Both the position numbers and the translations under genes were made by a program. This document shows, piece after piece, positions 21,312-32,877 of a stretch of DNA of 64,000 nt. The DNA is from Eupeodes corollae. Taxonomy: Eukaryota; Arthropoda; Insecta; Diptera; Syrphidae. Below the pieces are notes generated by a model. It was not told the origin of the DNA and did not search any database. It saw only the letters and a program-made list of their open reading frames with translations. The stretch lies in assembly GCF_945859685.1 (NCBI RefSeq), contig NC_079149.1, positions 7,041,118 to 7,105,117 on the forward strand, in the 5' to 3' direction. Numbering within the stretch: position 1 is the stretch's first letter; every line of letters begins with the position of its first letter.

Positions 21312-23954
21312 TTTTGTTTTGAACTGACAGTCCGTAACAGCATTTATTGACAGCAGGTACTGTTAGTGTTAGGTAAGTACGAGGGAATTAAATCCTAAAA
21401 GTATGCAATGTTAAAACGTTGCATTATAGACAAAAATCATTTATCGCAATATTATGCTGCTATATTGAAGCTCAATCTTATCACCGCAAAACTCACAAAC
21501 ATATCATCATCAATTAAAAAAAAACAACAAAATGACATAGAAAATGACGTTTCACTTTGAATGATTCCGGATCTGTCAAATAGTTGTGTTTCAAAGGGAA
21601 AACAAAGAATAATTACATCTGAATTTTTGAAAACATCAAGTAATCATCAATTTGTTAAAATTAAGCTTCATAGACAATGCAGCAAATAAAAACTTAGCTT
21701 GTATTTAAAATTTTACCAATTCCATTTTAGAAAAAAAATCAATTTTGAAATCGAAATCTAGAGATTTTTTAGTGATAAAATAAATCAATTTATTTTTCAT
21801 TGACAGCCATAAAAAATAACAAATAAACTTCGTAACTTAAAATCAATTAGAAAGATTTAGATTTTATTTACGGATTTTATCTTGTCATGAATCGTTTTGA
21901 ATACAATGTGAATCTGTCAGTTTGAATAATGAGGAATGGATTTTTGTCGATTGGCAAAATTGCATGAAAAAACGTTTTAGAAATTATTCTTTCTCAATTA
22001 TGGAAGCAGTTCAAAAATAAAAAAAACTAAGTGTTTTCTTTTTTAGTGCATCAAAGCTTAGGTTTAAACAAAATTAAATAAAAATTTGACAGCTACAATA
22101 AAACAAGTTTCACTGACATAAACAATCTCAATTTATTATTAGAAGATGGAGAGAGCATCTATTAACATTCCGAAGATCCGATATGGATTAATCAAAAAAA
22201 TCAATTTATTTTTAACATAAATCTGTCAAAATGCAACCAATTTACATTTTTCTGCGTAGTCCAAATTGTAAATTGAATTTGAATGTTTTTTAGTTTCAAA
22301 TTTTATCTGTCAGTTTGACTGATGTGGTTTCTTAAACGTTTGGTTGTCAAGATTTTACCAAAACTGTATTACAAAAAATTGACAACTAGACCAACACAAG
22401 TTGCACCGAAGAATTAAAACTCCAACGCGGTTTCTTTGGCCACACACAAATGTTTGTTTATTGAAATCCTAATTTTCCAATGGAAAACCAATTTATGTAT
22501 ATTTAAGATCAAAAGAAGTTTTGACAACAAAAGGACTTTTATTGTTTCAAAACGCCGTAATTTAATAAAAATTTTAATGATTTTTAAATGCAATTTGCAG
22601 AACTTGTGAAAATAAATTTTGTGAAGTAAAAGAACAAAACTTTTGAGAGTATAAATGTCTTAAGTTTAAGAACCTTGTTAAATTTTAAACAAAGAAAATC
22701 TTAGTCGCTACAAAAGGTCAAAGGGTATTGACATAGAGCTCATGTCATAAAAGTTATAATACCTTATAAAAATTACAATAGGGCAAGGTTCTAGGCAGAG
22801 ATAAGAATATTTTTACTTTACTGGTTATAACCAAAATTAAATCTTGACGTACATTTATCTACAATAAATTGAAACTGATGTCGGTCTTCTTTGATGTTTG
22901 TGGAAAATCATAAAACAAACAAATAAAACTGAACAAAAGAAATTATATAAATTGTTTTAGCACAATCACGGGATTGTTAAATTTTACAAATGATAACAAA
23001 AAAATTCGTTTCGTTTCGATTTCGTTTATAATTGGATTCAAAAACTCATAAGGAAATATTGAATTTCTTTTGTGCAAATATTAAGAATTGAGTGCGAAGA
23101 AATTCTATAGAATATTTTTTAAATTTATTTCAAAAATCACTTTTAATACTATCGATTTAAAAAATCACTGCAGTTCAAAACATATTTTTTATTTGCCAAA
23201 GGACAACATTAAAAAAAAACCATACCTAAAAAATAATATTAACTTAAGAACTATGTAAATGTCTAATATCACTTTAATCACTGATTTCCCGAACTAGACA
23301 TATTATTAACACTTCATCCAATTTCGTATAAGTCAAACTTTGAAATGATCTTATTAAACGAATCAACCCAAATGTCTGCTCCGAAATTCCAGACTTTAAC
23401 AAATAAGACACAAATTATTTGAAAAGCCAAACGTACCTTAAGTCTACAAGATATCTACGCTAGATATTTCATTTTTTTTAATTTTATTTGTATAAAATTG
23501 AATTATTCTAAAATTGGCATAAGGCACACGCTAATTATGTTTACAAACAATATCGTAGTTATATCTAAATTATATTCCAAAATTTATGAGACCTTGTCAT
23601 CGTACAAATAAACATAACAAGGCACAAGATCTTCATTAGATTTTTGCCAACCTTTTAGATATGAATAACACGTGCTATGCAATCTAAATATGTAACAATT
23701 GGATTTTTGGAATTTATTGATCTTAACAATAATAACAATGAAACCTTTAGTTAAACAAAATTAAACACCACAAAACAGTGTTGTTATACAATTATGGTTT
23801 ATAAAATTATTTTTTTTCACCAAAATGAAAATCACCTTAACATTTCACCACTGTCTTCAACTTACCTCGCTTTTTTCATCATAGCTATTTTTCAACAAGA
23901 AAGTTCACAAAATTAATATATACTTATTTTATTTTGATAATCAATCAATCTTCA
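21312..23954. other. intergenic region upstream of gene A, with diverged repeats
   Basis: It contains the upstream region of gene A (transcribed leftwards) and the 3' flank of gene B. CTGTCA/TGACAG words are frequent between 21560 and 22380. Two phrases recur: 'aatctgtcagtttga' near 21911 and, as 'tatctgtcagtttga', near 22305; and an 'aaaatttgacagctac...caagtttcac' stretch near 22082 and, diverged, near 22374. This suggests old tandem duplication. On the minus strand an AATAAA lies about 25 bases past the gene B stop. No coding frame seen. Confidence 0.45.
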
Positions 23955-25766
23955 TTAACTCTTCATATTTTTCTTTTGATTAACAAAAACTTCTGTCGCT
24001 TCTAGATCAATTCGACTTTCCCGTTTTGGCTTCCGGAAAAAGCTCTCGATCTCCACAAAAGTCTTACCCTTAGTTTCTGGAATAAAGTGATAGATGAAAA
24101 CGATCGTCAAGAGTGCTATCGTCCCATAAAATGCAAAAACATTAGCATTTCCCATCCAGCGTGACATCGCTGGAAAGATCTTAATCGCTGAGAATGTTAT
24201 CAAATATCCAATACCAATTGTTAGTCCACAAAATGCTCCTCGAACTTTTTGTGGATAAATCTCCGTAAGTATAACATACGGAATTGCCCATTGCCCTGCA
24301 GCAGCAAAAACAAAAGCAACTATTGTTATCGCCGATAGAGTTGGTATGTGCAACCATGTGAACCAGCTAGTGGAAGCTAGAAGGAAGAGGCAACAAGCTG
24401 TACTGGCAGCTGAGAAAATGCTAACAGGCCTTCGTCCCCACTTCTCCAATTCCCATGTCATCACAACGGATGCCACAATAAATCTCGCTATACCAACGTA
24501 AATGGCACATAAGAAGGCGTCTGTATGAACTCCTGCCTTGGTTATGATCTGAACAGCATAGACCACTACAACAAAAGTTCCGGAAAATTGCTGAAACGCA
24601 AAGAAGGCTATTCCGATCATAAAGGGTTTGTAGACTTCTGGCAGGCGTATAGACTTCCAAAGTGATACTTTCCTGTCACCAGCTTTGGGTTGACAAGAAT
24701 GTATAAGTGCAACAAACTCTGCTTCGACTTCATCGTGGGTTTCACCTGCAAAAAATTATTTATAAAGTCAAAACATTGATGAGAAAATGGAGAAAATTAG
24801 AAAACTTACCAATATCCAATCCCCGTAGGTACGACAAAGATGCCTTGGCTTCTACAACTCGTCCCTTAGATAGAAGCCAATTGGGAGACTCCTTTACTGG
24901 AATTAATAATATCAAACAGATAATTTGGTAGCCTAAGAAGATGACTCCAATAAATCGCCAGTTATTCTAGAAAGCATATCATAACATACTCGTATCAATC
25001 AAATATTCTTGGTGATGATTCCATGAAAACTCACCCTAAAAAAATAGCCCACAACATAGGCAAACAGAACTCCACTAGCAATGGCCATCGATGCGACCAT
25101 TGTTAATCTGGCACGCATTTTGGGAAGACATACTTCTGCCCCATATACCGAAGCTGGGGATCCACCCATTCCTGTTGCAATTCCCGAAAATAATCTTGAA
25201 ATAATCAGTTGTACGTAGACTAAGCTGGGATCGTCATAATACGCAGTTGACATTAACAACCATCCAATGATAGCGAATATATTTATCAATGCTATTGAGT
25301 TTTTTCTTCCAATTCTATCAACCAAGAAGACTCCTGAGAAAGATCCCACAGGACATGCCACGGAACTGGCTGCAGCTGTAATCACGTTCATTCTTTCATT
25401 TGTTCTTTGATTGATAATGAATTTTTAATTTCTCTCGCTTACCAAACCAAGAGGATTGTGATTCATCCAAATGGAATTTTTGTGTAGGATCTCGGAGATG
25501 ATCAAGGGTGACAGCTGGAAGTGCTAAGCTCATGCCACCAACTAGAATTCCAAGATTCATTAGAATAACCATTAACTCCTGGAAATAGTAGGTTCATATG
25601 ATTTGAAGGCTTATCATACCGAGAATAATGGTTGAATAGAACTTACTTGTCTCAAAACAGCTTTTCTCCTATCACCAAGTGGTATTGGTTTCTCTTTTTC
25701 GGGAACAATTTTTTCCTTAAACTGTCCATTGTGAAGACACTCGAGTTCAGTGGAGTTCTTTGACAT
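23955..25766 (-). CDS. Tret1-like MFS sugar transporter, gene B
   Basis: Exons (high to low) 25766-25647, 25578-25443, 25375-25035, 24966-24810 and 24745-23955 give 514 residues; intron phases are 0, 1, 0, 1, as in genes A and C-E. The first exon ends PLGDRRKAVLRQ. The body carries DRIGRKN after the second membrane segment, PKMRARL after the fourth, VKESPNWLL before the central loop, QQFSGTFVVVVYA at the start of the second half, an intact WGRRP loop motif, and PETKGKTFVEIE near the end. The PKxRGR site reads PKMRARL, so the glycine is alanine. It is likely a sugar (trehalose-type) facilitator of the plasma membrane. It lies 2.6 kb from gene A and is closest to A and C in sequence. Confidence 0.92.
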
Positions 25767-26099
25767 TTTGTCTTTGTTTTTCTTTTGTTTAACTACAAAA
25801 TATTGATGGACATGATGACAAATATCCTGGTGTCCTCAATAAACAATAAACATTACAAATATTCTAAAACGAGAAATAAAAAACTTTTAAGAAATAGTTT
25901 GTGGTTCAAACTTAAATTGAAAATTTGTTCTGTTTCGTTTAGTCAATAAATATTATAAGTTGCTTTGGAAACGAGATGTATGTTGAAGGAGTTGAAGTAC
26001 ACAAAAATATATGCAATCAAAACATGCAAATACTAAAACCACCAAATTAAATTGAAGAAATGTATTCAGGAATAATTTATTTTGTACTATCTTCGCAGA

Positions 26100-26890
26100 T
26101 TAATTTATCTTCCTTAAAAAAGTGATCACTTTATTTGTTAATTTTAAACGTTTTGAAAACTGTCACTTTGTATTATTATAATTATTCAAGATATTCAATC
26201 CCTTAAATAGTTCCTATCAGTTTTCCATCTAAACGAAAAACAACTGTCATAGTTTACGTACATAAGGTCAAGTATCTGTCAATGCAAGGCAAGGATGTCT
26301 GTTGTCATAACGTCAGAATTGTTTGTTAAATAATTGATATACTCATTTTTCCCTACAACGTCTTCATTGATGTGTCCAAAATATTACTATTTTTTGTCAA
26401 ATATTTGCAAATCCACTTAAATGGGACTGACTGTTGTTTGTTTATCGTCAAGCAAAGTAGTCACTTGATTTTATCTTAAATTGTATCAGATGTAAAAACT
26501 GCCACTCGTCATAGAATTGTTTCTCAAGATATTCAAGTTAAAAGATATTAATAAGCCGTTTTTTGAATCTGACCAATTAACTGGTAAAACTTACGCAAAG
26601 TCATTGATCTGTCATCAATAATTAATGTCCAACTGACAGGAAGCATGACTATGATTATAATTTTCAATATATTGTTATAAAATTAAAGCAGACAAAATTG
26701 GAATTAAGATAAAACTATTATTTTAAAAAATGTTTCCTTTATTTTTTTAATTACTGTTATTTATGGTTTTTGGAAAAAATGGTCACTTTATTTTTAAAAT
26801 GTCATCATTTGCAAAAACTGTCACTTTGCGTATAATAAGATTACAGAGAATATTTTCTCAAGATATTCAAGCCATAAAATAATTTTAAGC
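26100..26890. repeat. three diverged tandem repeats of about 330 bases upstream of gene B
   Basis: Three ordered anchors recur: '(g)tcactt(ta/ga)' at 26124, 26459 and 26782; 'aaaactg(t/c)cact' at 26156, 26495 and 26814; 'tcaagatattcaa' at 26187, 26524 and 26858. The spacings are 319 to 339 bases. The units are diverged but colinear. They lie 0.35-1.1 kb upstream of the gene B start codon and contain several CTGTCA words. Confidence 0.7.
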
Positions 26891-28083
26891 AGGTTTATGA
26901 TTCGAACAAAAAAATGTCAAAATTATTAATCTGTCAATTTATAAATAAATGTAAAACTTACAGGAAGTACATACAAATTTATACTTTAGATTTAAGATCT
27001 TTGTACTTTGATATAAGCTATTAACACCTGGGGACGAATACTCTTCAAAAAGAACTCTAATAGTATCAAATTCTTAAATATTTTCCCAATAAATTGATTT
27101 ATTTATTTATGTCAATTATTTTGAAGATCAGTTAACCGGAACTAACTGTTTTTTGATAGGTATATTTTGTACTATGCGATATGCAAATCACTTTTTAAAC
27201 TAAAAGCTCACAATCAGTTCATTTGTTCAAGGAGCTTATATGAACTATTTATAGATATACACATACAATTTTCAAATCTCGTCAAAAACAATAAATTATT
27301 GTGTTTTAATATATTTCTTTTTTAGGAGTACGTATAGATAGTAAAACACTTGATAGAGCTTTGCAAGTATATACTTTGTCTTGTTTCACAAATTAAAACA
27401 ACCGTTAACTTTCAAACACAATTCTCAACTAAAATTATAAATTTGGTCAATAAATGCAGAAGCTAACAGTCAATTGTTGTGCGATTTTTTTTTTTTGTAA
27501 TCTTGATTTTTGTATTAGGAAAGGTGCGTTATCTCAATCAACTATCTACACAAAAATTAATCTCAAGTATACTAAAAGTATACTTAAGGCTTCTAAAAAT
27601 ATTATCTTTTTTATCTACATAGTATCTGGCATTTTTAGATAAAGTAAATTATAATAATTTGCACATCGTCGTCGTCGACCGAATCTAATGTGAATAATAT
27701 AATTTATCAGTTTTTGAAATATACAATCAGAGGTGCAGATAATCTTCAAGCCTATGAAAGCTGTTAAAACGGAAATATTCCAAGAGAAAGAAAACATTAA
27801 TGGGTGTAATTAATTTCAAGCCCTAATTAATTTAATTTCACAGCATCCCACAAACAAAAAAATATTAAATCAATCGATAAATTTGATTTAATGATATTAT
27901 TTATTTAAAAATAAAACAGTTTACTTTCAAAGTTTAAAAAATTAATTAATTTTTCGTTGATTCGATGAACAAAATTTATTATTTTAATGTATATATTAAT
28001 ATCATTATGATTTCGTTGTGCAGTTAAAAGTGCATTTATCCTAAACAAACTGAAGAGACTTGCTTAGAAAAATAAAGACATTA
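26891..28083. other. gene-less stretch
   Basis: AT-rich, with the tail of the third 330-base unit at its left end and a short GTC run near 27668. Small frames at 27454-27642 and 27615-27797 do not resemble genes. Confidence 0.4.
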
Positions 28084-28240
28084 GGTTGCCAACAGTCCGT
28101 TGAAAATTAGGGTCTAGTTACTTACAACTCTCAACGATTTCGTACACAGGAATCGTTGAGAGTTGTAAGTAGTCCTGTCAGGAATAGAGGTGACCTTAAG
28201 TTTCAAACCGAATTCAAAGTGCAAATTTTAGAAAGCAATT
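28084..28240 (-). mobile_element. retroelement 3' fragment related to the SINE-like copies, rearranged
   Basis: Plus-strand phrases AACAGTCCGTTG, CTAGTTACTTACAACTCTCA and CTGTCAGGAAT, followed by 'gaccttaagttt', match the repeats at 14730-14826 and 51363-51450 and extend past them. Here the middle part is inverted, creating the hairpin at 28120-28170. The junction with the older LINE remnant to the right is not clear. Confidence 0.6.
28120..28170. repeat. perfect 20-base inverted repeat (hairpin, 11-base loop)
   Basis: ACTTACAACTCTCAACGATT at 28120-28139 is exactly complementary to 28151-28170, separated by 11 bases. The related copies lack the second arm, so the hairpin arose by a local inverted duplication within this copy. 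Confidence 0.85.
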
Positions 28241-28891
28241 TTTAATTTTTTGGTCCCAAATCGGTCTTTAGAATATAATCACTTACCTTTTTGCAATTCC
28301 ATGAAATATTAAATAGATCTTGACAAAGTTTCATTGGTGCCATTTTTTGTCGTGTGAGTTCTTGAATGATTGGTATTAATTCAAAAAGCGTTGAATATTT
28401 GATATGGTAGCATAGTAGGTCTTTAACAAGCATCAAGGTTTATAACTAGAACTAAAGTTAAAACACAGTTTTTTGAATATACATTTCGTGACTCGTCTTT
28501 GAATATTATCAATCCGATAAGAATAAACTTTATAAATAGGACTCCAAAAAACATCCGCGATTGAGACAAAATCATTACGAAAATTATAAAAAGAAGTGGA
28601 CCTAAATTACTACCTTGGCGCACACTTGATTTACACTGAATTTCCTTTGAATATGTATCTCCAATTTTAATTTGTTGTATTCTACAAGATTAAAATGACG
28701 GTAACCAACGAAGAAAGTGAGAATGAAAACTAAAAATCTGAAGTTTATTCAGAAGAGTTTTATGATTTAAAGAATCAAAGGCTTTACTAAAATCAGTCTA
28801 TTCTGCGTCCACTTGAAATGTATGTTTCAAAGCATTAATGACATTCTTAGTAAAATAAGTCACATTTTTAACAAATGATCAACCGGAGACA

Positions 28892-28907
28892 AAGCCATGT
28901 AGTACTT
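28892..28907. repeat. target-site duplication, left copy
   Basis: AAGCCATGTAGTACTT, identical to 31875-31890. Confidence 0.9.
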
Positions 28908-31874
28908 ATCAAAATATAAGGTGGCGCTACAGTCCGGGGCGGACCTAGCCTCAACCAACATGTGTCTCCAGCCAGCTCGGTCCCTAGCTAGATGTCTCCA
29001 GTTTCACACGCCAAGTTGGTTCAGGTCCTCTTCCAGCTGTGTGCGCCACCTGAGTCGCGGTCTTCCTCTACTGCGCCGTCCCTCGGGATTGGATTCGAAG
29101 ACCTTTCGGGCTGGAGTGTTAATGGCCATTCGCTCTACATGACCTAGCCATCTAAGACATTGGACTTTAATTCTGTTAAATAGCTTAGCGTCGCTGTACA
29201 GTTCGTCGTTATATCTTATCCTCCATTCTCCATCTATGCGTAGTCGAAGCATGCTAAGACGCTCTCATCTTTCTTTGACAGGGTTAAGGTCTTAGCGCCA
29301 TAAATGAGAACCGAGATGATCAATTTCTTATAGATGGTGATCTTAGAGGCTCGAGAGAGGACTTTACTTCTTAATTGCCTTCTAAGTCCAAAGAAGCAGC
29401 GATTTGCAAGAGTTATTCTTCATTCGATTTCAGCGCTGGTGTCGTTGTCTGTGTTGATAGCGGTGCCTAGGTAGACAAAGTCTTTAACTAACTCAAAGTT
29501 ATAGCTGTTCATGGTGACGTTTTGTCCAAGACGTCGTTGTTCAATGTCCTTTTTTGATGACAGAATATACATGGTCTTGTCGTCATTGGACACTTAACCC
29601 ATCTTCTTCGCTTCCGTGGCAATGCTCAAAAACGCTCCACTGACATCCCGCTTTGATCTTCCAATTCCGTCAATATCATATGCGTATCCGAGTAATTAGA
29701 TGGACCAGTATAAGATTGTGCCTCTAGTGTTGACGGTTGAGTTTTGCACAGTTTTTTTCCAGAACGATGTTGAAGAATCGGTGAGATCTTTTACGACCTT
29801 TTCCAGAACGATGTTGAAGAATCGGTGCGATCTTTTTCGACCTTGATAGATCAGCGTGCATTCTCTATACTAGACATTGCTCTGTAGAGCTCTTCCCTAA
29901 GGATGCTGTCATAGGCGGATTTCAAATCGATAAAGAGATGGTGGGTATCGATTTGAAGCTCTTGGGTTTTTCCAAGATCTGTCTAGTGTCAAAATTTGGT
30001 AGATAGTAGACTTTCCTGGTCTGAAGCCACACTGATAAGGACCTATCAGGTTGTTGACAAACGGCTTCAGACGTTCACATAATACGGCAGTGAGGATGTT
30101 ATATGCAATGTTTAGGAGACTGTGGTTGGTCTTCCCATATGCTCAATATAGACTGCGGTTCTAATACGATGTTCCCCTGATCGTCTTTACAGGCTTCGGT
30201 TCGTGGCTGGTACCCTTGGGAGGTTTTTTTAAAAGGTTTTTGGTAAAATTTACGAACCTCATTCCTCTTGTGACATCCCTCTATCTCCTCTATCGCGCGC
30301 TTCTCATCCTCTCTTTTTTCCATCTAAGAAGCCGGTGTTCCTCTCTCCTCTTCTGCTCGTAGAGCTCACGAAAAGCTCTGGTCATTTTGTGGAGCGCCGT
30401 TTTGTATGCCTCTTGTTTCGCTGCGTGTGCTTGCCGACATTCGTCGTCAAACCAGGAGTTTCGCTGTTGGGCCGTGTGAAACCTTGCACTTCAGAGGCGG
30501 CATCTCTGATGGCTGCAAGGCATTGTTGCCACTGGTTTTCAATGCTTAATGCAGGAAGCATAGGACTCCTTAAGAAGTTACTAGAGACTCGATCGGAAAA
30601 GGACATGGCAGTCTCTTGCGATTGTAGCCGTCTAATGTCGAAATTTCTCACAGCAATTACTTGTTTTAGCTTGGACCGGGATATCCGTAGTCGTACCTTG
30701 GCTACAACGAGGTAGTGGTCCGAGTCAATGTTGGCCCCTCGGAATGTTCGGATATCCTGTATAATGGAGAAGTGTCGTGCGTCGATCGCAATATGGTCAA
30801 TCTGGTTGACAGTTGATTGATCAGGACATTTCCATGTCCCCTTTTGGATATCAAGATGTGTGAACTGCGTACTAGCTACCAGAACGTCTCGCCTCGGAGC
30901 GAAATCGATCAGCTTGAATCCGTTGTCGGAGGTGGTTTCGTGCAGCCTGTATCTCCCGATTGTGTAACCAAAGATGTCTCTTCTTCCTAGCTTGGCGTTA
31001 AAATCTCCAAAGATAATTTGAATGTCATATCCAAGGCACTGCTCATAAGTCTTGTCCAAGAGCTCGAAGAATATGTCTTAGGTGTTTTCATATTTTTCCT
31101 CTGTGATGCGCTCGCTCACATTGTTGAAGCTCAAGGCTTTTTGCCTGAGTCTAGTTCCAACAACAAATCCAAACGCTGTCTTTATTCTCGGTAGCAGTCG
31201 CCGTAGTATACTCACAGTCTTTTAGTTTGTGTTCGCCCGGTCCATCCCATTGCACTTCTTGAATGGTTGTAATATCTGCCTTGCAGCAGTTTAGGGCTTC
31301 CGATAATTGTTCGGAAGCACGAGGTCTGTTAAGGGACCTAACATTCCACGTACAGACCCGAAGTGCGTTGTCCTTATTTCGTTTGCTTGGGTTGTCAACA
31401 GTGAATCCGTCCGTATCCGAGGCTTGTTTGTGCTTCGCAACCAATGTATTTTTTACGTAGCCAGGAAGTCACCCCGACGGCACAACCCCCAACCTGGAGG
31501 GCCAGATCCTTAGTACAACTCCAAGGACGGAGCCGGGTAAACCGCTCCTTATAGGCCTGGGCTCCGAATAAGTCGTAGACGCCTTATAAGGTGTTCACTA
31601 AGTAGTTCAACCTTACTGGAACTGTAGACGCCACCGTTTATTCCACCTCGAGAATTCGTCCGCTGCCGTCTGGATAAGGATAGGTGCTTTAGTGGAAACA
31701 CCCCTGCCCCCTCTCTCGTTTCCACTGGAGATAGAACCTAATCTCCAATTGAGGTGCTAGGGACCCGATGTTCACCGCGGGGAGGTGAGAGTAGGAGTTG
31801 ATAGACAGAGGCAATGAGAAAAACCTGTGGACGCTTGTGTCCTCTTAAATACCCATGTCTACCATATGAACATC
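28908..31874 (-). mobile_element. RTE-like non-LTR retrotransposon (LINE), about 3.0 kb, dead
   Basis: Order on the minus strand: a non-coding 5' part (31874-31445), then an apurinic-type endonuclease with CTWNVRSL near 31351, QEVQW near 31260, IIFGDFNAKLGR near 31010 and SDHYLVV near 30720. Reverse transcriptase remnants follow in several frames (about 30300-29300). The C-terminal LRWLGHVERM and RRSRGRPRLRW blocks are at about 29160-29040. The reverse-transcriptase YADD box reads YAYD at 29675-29686, so the enzyme would be inactive; there are also multiple frameshifts. The 3' end is GCGCCAC plus a short AT-rich tail. A 16-base target-site duplication flanks it. Clade assignment (RTE/BovB-type) is from motif resemblance. 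Confidence 0.85.
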
Positions 31875-31890
31875 AAGCCATGTAGTACTT
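31875..31890. repeat. target-site duplication, right copy
   Basis: AAGCCATGTAGTACTT, identical to 28892-28907. Confidence 0.9.
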
Positions 31891-32094
31891 CAGTTAAATG
31901 TTCACTTGTTAAAAAATCAAGCTTAGTTTTCAAAGTACTTTTAAACAATTTGTGAATTTAAAAAAAAAATTACAAATACTCCTATAATTTTCTACTTCAT
32001 TTCTAAAACATGAGTTATAAATTTGTACCAAGGAAGAAAACTTCCATTCTTAAATAAAAGTACCTTCCTGAAAAGACTTGTTGAATAGGCTCCA

Positions 32095-32525
32095 ACCTAG
32101 TATATTTTATAACCAATTTGTGTTTGTTAACCCTAGTTATTTAAAGACTCAGGTTGTTTGTAACCCTTGTTATTTTAAAACCCAAGATTATTTTTAAACA
32201 TTTGTTGTTTTGTCACAAATTTGAAAAAAAAATTTATCATCCAGGTTATTTGTAACAAAGGCTTTTTAAACCAGCTTATATTCAACCTTTGTTATTTTAT
32301 AATCCATGTTATTTTTTAAATCGGGTTATTTTTTAACCCAGGCTTGCCAATGTTTACCCAGGATATTTTATGACCAAAGGTATTTTTTACCCCAGGCTAT
32401 TTTGTAATGAAATTATTCTTAACCCTGGTAATTTTACTATCCACGTTGTTTGATAACTCGACTAATTTTTGAATCCTTTGTGATTAATAACCTAGCCCAT
32501 GTTATTGTCAACCCAAGCTATACAC
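32095..32525. repeat. short degenerate tandem array, about 20-23-base GGTTATTTTnTAACC unit
   Basis: Roughly twenty copies of a unit like AACCCAGGTTATTTTTTAA follow one another. Each unit is close to palindromic because GGTTA is followed by TAACC. Copies vary at the CCAGG part and in T-run length. No gene overlaps. Confidence 0.75.
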
Positions 32526-32864
32526 TTTCTTTAAAATTATTCTCAATTATTCCTACTAACTTTTATTAAGTCAATATATCTATAACACTGTTTTTTGTTC
32601 TGGTTCATTTTGGAAAAAAATCTACTGCATCTCCTCAACGATTCATTCAAAAATAATTTTAATTAACCCCTCAATAAGACGGAAAATTGCCATCGTTACA
32701 TTTTCTAATCACATTGTAGTGAGACATGGGCTAAGATGGGCCACAAATCATTCCACACGGTTTATCCCTTGTCTTTACTTAACTTATTGGCAGAAACGGT
32801 TTGTGTATTCGATAAGGTCCTTTAAATACTCAAACTATTTTTCCAGTATTTCATGATTTAATTA
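32526..32864. other. gene-less stretch
   Basis: Nothing recognised between the short array and the LINE target duplication at 32865. Confidence 0.4.
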
Positions 32865-32877
32865 TGAAAAGATAAAT

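Larger units (their letters stand above)
28241..32010 (-). pseudogene. old jockey-like LINE remnant, split by an RTE-like insertion
   Basis: Minus-strand reverse-transcriptase sequence is found on both sides of 28908-31874. Just right of 31890 a short piece reads towards the HGFVSG block, which continues at 28891. FSKAFDSLNHK (about 28795-28760) and RQGSNLGPLLF (about 28620-28585) then follow. The YADD region is absent: after the LGPLLF block the reading jumps to a C-terminal-type segment (SPIYKVY, then a QRRVTK block) at about 28550-28480, so there is an internal deletion. Stops and frameshifts are present. The right boundary is approximate. Confidence 0.7.

Noticed and set aside
28921..29142. 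73-codon plus-strand open frame rich in Ser and Arg
   Set aside because: Antisense to the LINE C-terminal WLGHVERM block.
30335..30715. 126-codon plus-strand open frame
   Set aside because: Exactly antisense to the endonuclease of the RTE-like LINE; no independent features.
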